NCBI RefSeq assembly: GCF_029873635.1
Contig: NC_080420.1
Coordinates: forward strand, 28,821,032-28,885,031
Length of the DNA stretch: 64,000 nucleotides
Reading direction: 5' to 3'
DNA from: Malania oleifera
Taxonomy: Eukaryota > Streptophyta > Magnoliopsida > Santalales > Ximeniaceae
Shown here piece after piece: positions 1 to 10,194 of the stretch. How positions within the stretch are numbered: the stretch's first letter is position 1; every line of letters begins with the position of its first letter. The notes below the pieces were generated by a model. That model ran no database searches and had not been told where the DNA came from. It saw only the letters and a list, made by a program, of their open reading frames with translations. Made by a program: the position numbers and the translations under genes.

Positions 1-826
1 TTTTTTTTATTTTTCCCCATATCTTTATTTTTTTTCTGAATTTATTAAGATATTGAAAAATTAGAAAAATGTCATAAAAAGGGTTGAAAGGAAATTACAA
101 AAGATTAGTTAATTTTTTATTTTTACAATATTTATTGGAAATAGAAAAATAATAATAAATAGTTTTGATACTATTCTTTTCTATAAATAACTTTTCATTT
201 TTAAACAATTACAAAAAATGACACCTAACTTTTAATTTTTTAAAATTTATATATAAAAGTTGAAAAATATTCTTTCTTTAATTTCATAGATTTTTTATTC
301 TTAGTTTATGTATGGGTGTGTGAAATTTGGATTTTGGACTTTAATTTGCATGACTTATGTTATAACTTTTTTTTTTTTTTCTAAATTCACACAAATCCAA
401 ATTCAAATCCCACCATGTGTCTTATTGGGATAAGGAAAAAATTAAGCGTGGGGAGGGTCTTGGGAATTAAATTAAACTTGTTTGCTTATTGCATTTGATA
501 CAAACAATTGGAATGTCTTTTTTAGATTGAATGATATATTTAAATGAATTAAGGTATCTAGGCAAATAGACACATTAAATATGTTAATTGTAATTATTGG
601 TATATGTAGAAGACTCTATGTAAAACTTATATACACTCAAGTTTTTTTATAAAGTGATTTAAAGTTTCGAACTTGTCTATACTTTCTTCATTACTCTCTG
701 TCTATCTTGAATACTCTATTTCCCTACATTTCATTAGTCCAAATAAGATTTTATGGGAAAATGCTTTGTATGATTAACTTAACAATAACGATTTGAGAAG
801 ACATTATTTTGGAAAAGGAAAGTTTA

Positions 827-849
827 AGAGAGAGAGAGAGAGAGAGAGA
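827..849. repeat. (GA)n microsatellite
   Basis: About 11 uninterrupted AG units, followed by a splice-acceptor-like context of no evident significance. Confidence 0.9.
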
Positions 850-910
850 ATTTCCACTCTTACGTTTCTAAAACTCTATTATGCGTCAAATCAATAATGT
901 ATAAGTTAGG

Positions 911-1124
911 AAAAAAGGATGGATATTATATTTGTAAGTTAGGAAAAATGTACCAAATCAATAATTCTTAATCCAACAAAGGGGTGATAATTCTAGTTGT
1001 TGCTAAAAATAAATAACACAATTTTCAAGTTTAGTGAAACAACTTCCCTAAGAGACAAACTAATTTAATTCAACCAAAAAAAAAATAACACAGCAATTAG
1101 TTTTAAAATGTTACTTTGTATAAA
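911..1124 (+). repeat. direct duplication, copy A
   Basis: This roughly 214 bp block reappears at 1567-1796 in the same orientation. Both share the order of landmarks tttgtaagttaggaaaaatg, aatccaacaaag, gttgctaaaaataaat, ctaatttaat and ttactttgtataaa. They differ by scattered substitutions and small indels, so the duplication is not recent. Confidence 0.8.
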
Positions 1125-1566
1125 ATATGTGAAGGGTGTGAAATGTTAATGTCAATCTTACAAGTCTTGGGGTGCATTAGGAGCATTAATAATTTCTTGC
1201 TAATGTCCAATAGACCCTTGGAAAGATTATAAGTCTAAGAGTACATGATTTTCAGTCTTTTCAATACTTCTGAAATCTTTAAAGAATACCCTATCAACTC
1301 CCAGTAAATCCTTTTATTTAAACTTTTTAAAATTTTGATGACAAACATTTTGCCAGCCCATTATTCTGTAAGGTGTTACGAGATTGTTAGCTCCTAAGCC
1401 AACTACTGCTAGTATGCACAAAACCCTGTTAATCGAGTTTTCAAAAGTCGGGCCTATTCCCATATATGCAATACACTAATTCACGTAAACTGAAACCAAC
1501 TGTCCAAAAGATTATTTTGATTGAATGTTTGAAGATTGTTACATCATTCTTTGTTTTCTTTCTCAC

Positions 1567-1796
1567 TAAAAAAAGGATGTATACTATATTTGTAAGTTAG
1601 GAAAAATGTGTCAAAGCAACAATTTTTAATCCAACAAAGTGGTGATAATTTCTAGTTGTTGCTAAAAATAAATACTATTTCTATACAATTTTTCGAGTTT
1701 ACTGAAAAACTTTCATAAAATACGGACTAATTTAATCTAACCAAAAAAATAATACAACAATTATCTACTGAGTCTTACAATATTACTTTGTATAAA
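1567..1796 (+). repeat. direct duplication, copy B
   Basis: Second copy of the 911-1124 block, about 656 bp downstream in the same orientation. It ends a few bases before the hAT transposase relic, so the pair may belong to the 5' region of that element or to an older tandem duplication. Confidence 0.8.
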
Positions 1797-1811
1797 TAAA
1801 TATATATTGAA

Positions 1812-1965
1812 GTTGATCTGTCAAAAGCATCATGTAATTACTGTGATAAAATGATTGGGTGTTCTGGTAAACGTGGTACAAGTGCACTGATTAATCATTT
1901 GGGTAGGTGTTCAAAGTACCCAAATAATAATGTGAATAAGAAACAAAAGGAATTGGTCTTCAAAC
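1812..1965 (+). pseudogene. hAT transposase N-terminal BED zinc-finger relic
   Basis: One open frame runs from 1812 to a stop at 1977-1979; its last codons already lie in the neighbouring LTR. The translation contains CNYCDKMIGC, then GTSALINHLGRC. This is the BED zinc-finger pattern (C-x2-C, spacer, H-x3/4-C) that binds DNA at the N terminus of plant hAT transposases. No start codon and no downstream catalytic domain are present. The frame is broken exactly where the Sirevirus-like LTR begins. The matching C-terminal end of a hAT transposase is found on the same strand at 29231-29368, directly outside the other end of the nested stack. Fragment only; not functional. Confidence 0.75.
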
Positions 1966-2379
1966 TATTGATTTTTTGAGTCCGATCCTTATTTTGATGC
2001 TGACAAAATATTCGAATCTTATGTGTGCATTTAGTATTTGAACATGTTTATATCTCACCACACACATGAGGTAAAGGAGAAATAGAAGCCTGAAGGACTT
2101 AAAGAACAAATTGTCTGGCGTATTCCATGAAGAACTAGAAAAGCAAAAGAAGAAGAATACATTTATTGTTTTATCTTATAGTGCATTTAATTTTGATTTG
2201 GTATGTAATAATGCATATCTTGCATGATATGACTTAATGCTCAGAATGACTATAGATTGACCATAGGACACCCAACATGGTAAAAGAAAAACCTTTTCTT
2301 AACAACTAAAATCATACAAAAAGGTTTAAATCATCTAAGGTAAAAATAGGGAAAAAAATTTGGTTTTTAACTTACTTCA

Positions 2380-2796
2380 GTTGACAGGCCCATTCCTGTT
2401 TTAAATGCCTCAGTCAACCAACCTTACCTTAAGAGCAAAACTGTATTTTTGCTAAGACCGGCTAACCGACCTATTTTATAACTAAAATCCACAGTCAACT
2501 AGCCTTTTAAATTGACCACATTTTGATCCTTTAGTCGACCGACCTTTGTGCCTTAAGAATGTTCAGTTGACCGACACTGTTCACTCGGCAAACCGCGACT
2601 TTGGCTAGCCGACCGAACCCATTTTAAAATTTGAAATTGCTGTGTGTAGTCAGTCGACCAATGCTAACACCGGTCGACCGAACCTCTCAAGTTGGTCTAA
2701 TTTCCACGCTTAATCGTGGTTAATTTTTTAATTAAATAATTTTAAAAATACCAAGCGTGTCCCCGATGGTCAAAATTTTCAAAAATCTATATATAC
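2380..2796 (+). promoter_or_regulatory. GTCGAC-type palindrome array followed by TATA box in LTR U3
   Basis: About nine degenerate units centred on GTCGAC (for example tagtcgaccgacc, cagttgaccgac, ggctagccgaccgaacc, ccggtcgaccgaacc) lie between about 2385 and 2695. A clear TATA box (tatatata, 2789-2796) follows about 95 bp downstream. The position fits U3 enhancer plus core promoter of the LTR. Function is inferred from position only. Confidence 0.5.
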
Positions 2797-3705
2797 CCCC
2801 TTCATAACTTTGTTTAGCAATTTTGATTAATTTCAAAACTCTCTCAAATATTTTTAATCAAAGTTCCCCCATACAACATTTTATTGCAAAATTTTCTTTT
2901 GGGGCAAAATTTTTACACTCTCACCACCTCTCTTTCATTCATTCTTTGAAAATTTATTCTACAAGAGAGTATTTTATTAGAGCATTCATTTTCATTGATA
3001 AACACATACTTTCACTCTTTCTTTTGTTCTTGAAAATCATTTTATGAGAGTTAGCTTTGTGTTTCTCCACATATTCCTTCTTCATAAATATTTTTGGAGA
3101 AACTCATTTTTAGCTTGTGAATATTTTTGCACACTATTTTCAAACCAAAGATCACACACATTCATTTGTGCAAAAACACCTTACATCTGTGTAGAGCTTA
3201 TCATATACATCATATTCTAAGATTGCAAATTTATTTTGAAAACACCCTTACTCTCTTGAGCTTTATTTCATATCATACTAGAGTACATTTTTTAGCTTCA
3301 TGTGTACATCTCTGCTTATTTTGAGAAGCATTTTATATGTATAAAATTTATTTTTATGTACCGGTTCGGCTCATCCCATGATTAAGATGGGGAGTATCTG
3401 CCCTATAAAGGAGATCGGTTTGGTTCGGCTCGGTAAATTGAATTGGGGAGTCTCTGCCCCATAAGGGAGACCAGTTGGACTTAACCTTGTAATTGAGCTG
3501 GGCTATTCCTCGCCCCATAAGGAGAGGTTGTATGGTTATGGCTCAACCCTGTAATTGTGCTGGGGTTTACCTTGCCCCGTAAGGAGAGGTTATAACAGTT
3601 TCTGCTCCACCCGTTAAGTGAACAGGATTAGTGGAATCCTTGGGGGTATGCCCAAGGCAGGGACATAGGCTGGTTTGGCCGAACCTCGATAACAAATCAT
3701 GTGTT

Positions 3706-3706
<1 letters not shown>

Positions 3707-3756
<50 letters not shown>
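3707..3756. repeat. (CT)n microsatellite in LTR
   Basis: About 24 CT units near the 3' part of the Sirevirus-like LTR. The corresponding site of the copy at 18697 has only a short gctctctcc, so the tract expanded in this copy. Confidence 0.9.
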
Positions 3757-3761
<5 letters not shown>

Positions 3762-3940
3762 AAATTTTCGCACTTTAAGTCCAGCATGTGTATGAATGTT
3801 TACTTATTGTCATAATTATTTTTCATACACGCATTTTATTTTAAGTGAGATATAATGTAGTGAATTGGAAATGTTTAAATTAGCAAAATATTTTTAAATC
3901 CCAATTCATCCCCCCTCTTGGGATTACACCATTCCTATTA

Positions 3941-5089
3941 ATTGGTATCAGTTCTTGGTTACAATAAGTTTAACCGTTATTTGCATAAAGATTGCAACAA
4001 CTTATGTTTGGTGTATCCCTGTTTTGAGGGTCAACCCTTTGCAAATCCTCCATAGTTTTCACCGTGAAGATTTTACTATTTAAAAATTGAAAATAATTTT
4101 TTTTTTTTTGTAAAATAAATCGTTTGGAGGATTTGGAAAGGAATTGTTAAAGATAATTCATATACCATAGAACTTTTTTAAAGCATGGTTTTCCCAAACT
4201 TGAAAATGATTTGAATGAGCATGACATAGTTTTATTACACATCATCAAAGTGTCATGCATTTTGCATTGTACCTTAGCTACTAATATTGTTATCATTTTT
4301 AAGTGCCAAGGATTTTGGGAACCATTAGAGGTATAGAAAAACCGAGAGAGCGGAGAATGCCACTCCGAGCTTAAATGATTAAGAAGGATTAAGAAGAAAA
4401 GGATTATCTCTATCCTTCTACTTTATTATTTATTTCATGCCATGATTCGTGTGATATTTTTGTTGAATAACGCCACTCCGAGCTTAAATGATTAAGAAGG
4501 ATTAAGAAGAAAAGGTTTATCTCTATCCTTCTACTTTATTATTTATTTCATGCCATGATTCATGTGATATTTTTGTTGAATAATGCCACTCCGAGCTTAA
4601 ATGATTAAGAAGGATTAAGAAGAAAAGGTTTATCTCTATCCTTCTACTTTATTATTTATTTCATGGCATGATTCATGTGATATTTTTGTTGAATCTTCTA
4701 TTGAATCATGAGTTGAATTTTTATTATTGCATGCTCCTATGAGATGCTTTAAAATAAATTTCATTAATACTCATAAGACGTTAAGATTAAGTATGAAAAA
4801 GGGGTTGTGATGCTTTAAATGTCTAATTAGTGTTTTGTGCTTAAATTCTTAAACTTTGGTATACACTATTATTATTCTAAGATTATTAGAAAAGCATGTC
4901 AATATGAATATATATGTGATAAGATCCAATCTATTTACTTAATGTATACATATCATTATGATTGGTTATAATATGAAAATATTGGCAATTGCATGCTTGA
5001 GTGAATTCACTTCATATGGACAAAAATGTTTTTAATTGTTAAATAATTCTCAATGCTATACATATATGTTGTAGTATAAATAGATAAGT
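3941..5089 (+). mobile_element. internal remnant of the Sirevirus-like element
   Basis: Starts with the PBS at 3943-3951 directly after the LTR and runs to the insertion point of the gypsy element. No gag or pol reading frame is recognisable. It contains a three-copy 113 bp tandem repeat, listed separately. The rest is AT-rich and uninformative. Confidence 0.55.
4360..4698 (+). repeat. three tandem copies of a 113 bp unit
   Basis: The block beginning ccactccgagcttaaatg starts at 4360, 4473 and 4586, giving an exact 113 bp period. The copies are nearly identical, with differences such as gattcg/gattca and aacgcc/aatgcc, so the triplication is younger than the surrounding element. Confidence 0.9.
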
Positions 5090-5159
5090 TGTAAGAACCC
5101 GACTCGTGAGACATGGAATAAATAAATAAGAAAAGGGTAAAACAGAAAATTGAGCAGGC

Positions 5160-5381
5160 TTTTTCGACGAAGCTAGAGTTTCGTTGACGAAGGCCCTTCT
5201 ATTGTTCAGCGATGAAATGCAAAGGGTCATCGACGAGGAGAAGCCAAGAGATTTTAGGAAATCCAAAAATCTCAGGCTCATCAATGAGGCCGTCGCAACG
5301 TCAACGAATTTCCTTCGCTGGCTTGTCAACGAAGACACCACCTCGTCGACAAGGTTGGCCAAGTTAAAGGTGCTATAAATA
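5160..5381 (+). promoter_or_regulatory. TCGTCGACGA-type array and TATA box in gypsy LTR
   Basis: About eight degenerate units (ttcgacgaag, ttcgttgacgaagg, catcgacgagg, acgtcaacgaat, ttgtcaacgaag, ctcgtcgacaagg and others) occupy about 5162-5355. A TATA box (tataaata, 5374-5381) lies about 20 bp beyond the last unit, and a CT tract starts about 40 bp downstream of it. The layout suggests U3 regulatory sequence plus core promoter; inferred from position and recurrence. Confidence 0.55.
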
Positions 5382-5411
5382 TCCTTTTTGGTTGCTTAGA
5401 AGCTAAGTTAT

Positions 5412-5418
<7 letters not shown>

Positions 5419-5472
<54 letters not shown>
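5419..5472. repeat. (CT)n microsatellite
   Basis: About 27 CT units about 40 bp downstream of the LTR TATA box. The 3' LTR has a shorter tract at the same place (14171-14189), so the site is ancestral and the length is variable. Confidence 0.9.
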
Positions 5473-5473
<1 letters not shown>

Positions 5474-6909
5474 GAATTCGGAGCATCTCTTCTTCTCTCT
5501 AGATTTCTTCGCCGTGCGTCGCTGGAATCAACGATCCAACGTTACTACGAGGATCGGGGAAGGATTCTCTTAGTGTTTTGTGGAACGGATCTTCATTTTG
5601 AGGTCTTCGGGTTTTGACCCAAAAATCGAGGTAAGACTCGGTTTTCATTTCCGTTTCGGTTGATCTGTAGAGAGTAAGATTGTAAGTAATTATTGTACTG
5701 TGATTTATAGGTTTTGGGAACCCGGTTCGCTGTTTAGGAGCCATAGAGTTCGGGTTGGATTTTCGGGGAAAGGTAAGGGGATTCTGTTTATATCGGTTAT
5801 TTTTGAAATTGAATTTGGTAGAACTATGGTTCATGATCTTGTGTATGTTTTGGCTACTTATTTGGGGAAATCTAATGGGTAAAAATTACGAGGTTTTCAT
5901 GTTACAGTTTTGGGAAAAATGGGGCATTGGGCTGCATCTCTGGTTTCATTGGAAAACCGTGGATATATTGTTGAGTATATTGTGTTATAGAGATGGTCGT
6001 GCCTTGACTTGTTTTAAACTGTATTCTGAAAATCATGATTTTGTGATTACCAAATGAGTGTGAATTGAACTGTTATATGAATATGCATTGAGTTGTGATT
6101 TGCTTAAATGAGACATAAGAACGTGTATTCTGAATTATTCCAGGTTATGAAAGAGTGTCCGACTTTATATCTGAGTGTGTGAAATATCACTTGCTAGTGG
6201 CAAGAGTGTTTGGCTCTATATCTGAGGGCGTGAAATATCGCTTCTTACCGGCTGATCAGCGAAGGGTATGGATCCACTAGATGTACCGATATGATGTCAT
6301 GGGAGCCTGGGGCTACACCATGTGCCGGGGATGCCGTGTAATGCGGGTCGGCTTCGTGCCAAAGGGTGTGATGACACCAAGTTGATTGATCATATGTGTG
6401 TGTGTTTAAAACTATACTGGAACTGTTTTGTGAAAATACTAGAACTGAACTGTGTATGTTTTATGTCATGATAACACGCATATGCCACACACCGATATAA
6501 CCTGATTCTGCCTTACTGAGATGTGTTTCACCTCTATCGTACGTACATGTTTTCAAGTCTTTCGAGTAACTGGAACTAGTGTCCTAGTGTTAGGAGCGTG
6601 GTGGTCGGTTTACTGCGTAGAGTACTTGTGTGAGTATTTGGAGTGTGACAGGGTTTTAATTTTGGGTATTGTTGGATATGGAGCTTAGACTTTGTTTGTA
6701 TAGACTCTGGTATGATACGATGTATGTATGGAATGAAATTTTCCGTTGCGTATATGTCGTGTATGTGAATGTGTATAGGGTATACGGGAACCCCACGGGG
6801 TCGAACCCTCATTCATTATAGTATCATGTGTGTTTTGTATGATACATGGAAAGGTTAGGTTGCTACATCACACCCTAGGGCCCATTGCCAGGTTCGGGGC
6901 GTGATAGCT

Positions 6910-6921
6910 TGGTATCAAAGC
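6910..6921 (+). other. primer binding site of the Tekay-like element
   Basis: tggtatcaaagc lies three bases after the LTR end and matches the tRNA-iMet type PBS (tggtatcagagc) with one change. Confidence 0.8.
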
Positions 6922-7235
6922 TAACCAAGTTGCTAGGTCTTTGTAGATTTGGTTAGGCGTTAATGTGTGTACATACCAGAGTATAGGATGTAGGAAATGG
7001 GTAGAATAGGTCGAGGGTTGTTTTGTTGCTTGACAGGGACTCGTTGGCTGTATTCTGTGTTTTTTTTCTGAGATGACGATTTTAGTAAAATCATGGCAAA
7101 CCATTGATGGTTTCGTGTCGGTGTGATAGGACAAACTTGGACCCGTGAGATTGGTAGTTAACATGATTAGATGTCAATGATTGTGTAACTGTATATGGCG
7201 TAGGAGTTCTAATAGATTCCTATTGTATCTTTAGA

Positions 7236-8102
7236 ATGGAGCCTAAGGATAACAACTTGGAAAGCGGTTCTGAGAGAACTGCGAGCGATGAGACCCATTC
7301 TTTTCCTCGAGGTTTGGCGAGGTAGGTTATGCAGGAGATCGGGCAGAGTGTTAGGAGATGTGAACATTCTCCTACTGCTGCGGGGTGTACCATCAAGAGG
7401 TTCAAACATATGCACCCTACGAAATTTTCAGGAGGACCTGATCCGATGATGGCAGAGGACTGGGTCAAGAACAATGAAAGGATTCTGGAGGTCCTACACT
7501 GCACAGATAAGCAGAGAGTCCTCTACACTACCTTCCAGCTATCTGGGGAGGCTGGGCGATGGTGGACTGCGGTCAGTCTTCTAGAGAAGTAGAGAGCTGG
7601 TCCAATAGAGATGACGTGGAGTCGCTTCAAGGAAGTGGCCTCCACACGTGATGCTAAGGTGGACGAGTTTTCTATTCTGACATTGGGAGATATGACGGTG
7701 CAGGGGTATGTTGCTCGGTATATAAAGCTATCCCGTTTCGCGTCGTGCTTGATCTCGAACGAGTATGAGAAGACTCGAAGGTTCAAGAAGGGCCTGAGGA
7801 AAGACATCCGCAAATTAGTGGATATATTATAGATCCGTGAGTTTTTGGTTTTGGTGGATAAGGCCACTATGATCGAGACTGACATCCGGGAGGATGAGGT
7901 GGATCAGGAACCGAAGAAGAGGCCAGTGCCATCTGGTTCTCGTCAGGGATCATGGAAGAAGAGGAACCATGGCTTGGGCTACCTTCAGAATACCGAGTGT
8001 CAGGGTTCTTAAATGGACCAGTCACGCGATCGTTATATTAGGCCACATGGCTTGTGACTGCCGCGCACCGAAGAGAGACACGCCTGCATCCAGTGTGAAC
8101 TG
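7236..8102 (+). pseudogene. gypsy gag, decayed
   Basis: Starts at the ATG at 7236 (MEPKDN...). The retrotransposon gag core is legible: [30 protein letters not shown], then WSRFKEVA and VQGYVARYIKLSRFASC. In-frame stops interrupt it near 7322, 7590 and 7830, and the frame changes in the C-terminal part. A degenerate zinc-knuckle area is implied near 8030-8060 (GHMACDCRAPKR), but the first cysteines are not clear. Normally this protein packages the element RNA; this copy cannot make it. Confidence 0.8.
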
Positions 8103-8142
8103 AGGTAGCAATCATATACCTCGGGGAACCATCCAGGAGAAT

Positions 8143-8607
8143 ATGGCTCCGGCGAGGGTTTATACTCTTACTCCAGCGGATGCTGACCGTGCGGGGAATG
8201 TAGTGACAGGTACCTTGTTATTGCTTTCAAATAGAGCTATTGTTTTATTTGATTCTGGTGCAACCCATTATTTTGTATTTGTGAGCTTCGTAAATCTATG
8301 TGGGGTTGATACCCAAGTTATAAATGAGGGGTTATCTATAGCTACACCGTCTGGGAGTGTAACGTCCTGTAGGAGGATGATAAGAAGCTACCCAGTGGAA
8401 ATTCAGGGAAGGCTGCTACCGGCGAATCTTGTGGTGTACGATATGTCTGGTTTTGACGTCATACTAGGAATGGATTGGTTATTTTCCAGTTATGCTGTGA
8501 TCGACTGTCGTGGAAAGGTGGTAGTGTTCAGACCTCATGGGGAGCAGGAGTATGAGAGTGTAGGATCGTGTGTGCGTTCGACGCCACAAATTCTATTGGC
8601 ATTATAG
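8143..8607 (+). pseudogene. gypsy aspartic protease domain
   Basis: An open stretch of 154 codons with the retroviral-type protease signature: LFDSGATHYF at the active site, then FDVILGMDWL in the C-terminal lobe. The catalytic Asp is intact. The stop at 8605-8607 is a single in-frame nonsense change, because RT resumes in the same frame a few codons later. The domain would normally process Gag-Pol. Confidence 0.85.
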
Positions 8608-8652
8608 GCAAGGAGGTTACTCTTAAATGGATGTCAAGGACACATAGCTTGC

Positions 8653-10020
8653 TTGAAGGAACCACCGCAGGATGAGTTGAAACTCGAGGATATTCGAGTG
8701 ATTAATGAGTTTCTGGATGTGTTTCCAAAAGACTTACCCGGTTTACCTCCGGATCGTGAGGTGGAGTTTGCGATAGAGTTGCAACTTGGCAAGGCACAGA
8801 TCTCTAAAGCTCCATACCGAATGGCTCCAGTAGAACTTCAGGAGTTGAAGGAGCAGTTACAGGATTTATTGGATAAGGGCTTTATCCGACCTAGTGTTTC
8901 GCCCTGGGGAGCTCTAGTTTTGTTCGTGAAGAAAAAGGATGGGTCAATGCGCATATGCATTGATTATCGTGAGATCAACATGGTGACTGTGAAGAACCGT
9001 TACCCATTGCCTTGTATTGATGACCTCTTTAACCAACTGTAGGGGACACATGCCTTTTCAAAGATCAACCTACGGCTAGGATATCATCAAGTGAGGGTTA
9101 GATCTGAGGATGTTGCGAAGACTGCCTTCCGAACCAGATACAGCCACTACGAGTTCTTAGTCATGCCTTTTGGGTTGACTAATGCTCCGACGGTGTTCAT
9201 GGATCTGATGAACAGGGTTTTCCATGAGTATTCTCAAGGAGTCCGGAAGAGCATGAAAACCATCTAGGGTTGGTGCTACAAATTCTGCGATAGAGGGAGC
9301 TGTATGTCAAGCTAAAGAAATGTGGGTTCTGGTTGAAGCAGATCGTGTTTTTAGGCCATGTGGTGTCTAATGGCGGTGTCTTAGTTGATTTTAACAAGAT
9401 TGAAATTGAAGTTGACTGGGTGAGACCGAAGAGTGTGCAGGAGGTTCGAAGTTTTCTGCGACTGGAGGGTTATTATCGTCAGTTCATTGAGGGATTCTCT
9501 AAGTTGTCTAGGCCTCTAACACGATTAACCAGTAAAGGTGTGAAGTTTGATTGGACCAAAGATTGCGAGTGGTGTGTTCCAGGAGTTGAAACAGTGACTG
9601 GTTACTGCTCCGGTCTTGATCATTCCTTTTGGAGATGGCGGTTTTGTGATCTATAGCAATGCATCTCTGAAGGGTTTTGGATGTGTGCTTATGTAACAAG
9701 GTAAAGTAATAGCTTATGCTTCTTTGTAACTCAAGGAATACGAGAAGAATTACATTACGCATGATCTGGAATTGGCTGCTGTAGTTTATGCATTGAAGAT
9801 CTGATGACACTACCTATATGGCGTTCAATGTGAGATTTTCATTAACCACAAAAGCCTCAGATACTTTTTCACGCAGAAGGAGTTGAACATGAGGCAGAGA
9901 AGGTGGCTTGAGCTGATCAAAGACTACGATTGCACCATCAGTTATCACCTGGGGAAAGCTAACGTGGTAGCCAATGTGTTGAGTCAAAATTCGGCGCATG
10001 CAGCAGTATCTGTAGTTGTA
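8653..10020 (+). pseudogene. gypsy reverse transcriptase and RNase H, decayed
   Basis: RT is clear: [46 protein letters not shown], then after a stop at 9040-9042 [15 protein letters not shown] and [16 protein letters not shown]. Right after VFHEY at about 9230 a short deletion of roughly 20 codons removes the segment that should carry the catalytic F/Y-x-DD box. The thumb follows in another frame (FLGHVVSNGG, VRSFLRLEGYYRQFIEGFS). RNase H is recognisable by KEYEKNYITHDLELAAVVYA and [20 protein letters not shown], with several stops. Loss of the catalytic box means it is dead. Confidence 0.85.
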
Positions 10021-10194
10021 GCTCAGCATCATATCAGACGAGATCTAGAAATCTTTGGCATAGAATTGGTGGTTGGAGATCATCAAGATTTCATTGCTAG
10101 CTTGGTGATCCAGCCGACTTTGTTTGAGCGTATTAAAGCAGCGCAGGCTTGTGATGCGGAGTTAGTTAGGACTGTGGAGAAAGTGTAGCTGGGG

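Larger units (their letters stand above)
1..1811. other. AT-rich intergenic flank, no gene
   Basis: No convincing coding sequence is seen on either strand. The stretch is AT-rich and holds a GA microsatellite and one arm of a dispersed direct duplication, both listed separately. The segment just before the hAT relic may be 5' non-coding sequence of that transposon, but no terminal inverted repeat was recognised. Confidence 0.7.
1966..3940 (+). mobile_element. Sirevirus-like Ty1/copia 5' LTR
   Basis: The left end matches the start of the solo LTR at 18697 (gactttttgagtccgatcc-like block). The right end carries the same cccaattca...ccccctcttggga terminal block and is followed by a tRNA-Met type PBS (tggtatcag at 3943-3951). 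The terminal TG/CA have decayed to TA/TA. Near the right end, at about 3637-3691, is a block with ccttgggggtatgcccaagg, gggacataggctgg and ggccgaacctcgataac that is also found in the copies at 18697 and 34484. A pyrimidine microsatellite lies inside. The small reading frames here are not coding. Sirevirus is assigned from the C-rich LTR end, PBS and general layout; no pol gene survives to prove it. Confidence 0.7.
5090..6906 (+). repeat. 5' LTR of the Tekay-like element
   Basis: 1817 bp, beginning tgtaagaaccc and ending gggcgtgata (CA decayed to TA), immediately before the PBS. It contains a GTCGAC-like array and TATA box near 5160-5381, a CT microsatellite at 5419-5472, and a block ttactgagatgtgtttcacc near 6514 that recurs in all six gypsy-type LTRs of the window. 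No host gene is embedded; the small frames are chance. Confidence 0.9.

Noticed and set aside
2823..3324. Two plus-strand frames of 65-74 codons
   Set aside because: They lie inside the Sirevirus-like LTR just after its TATA box, have AT-driven composition and show no domain; other copies of the LTR do not keep them open.
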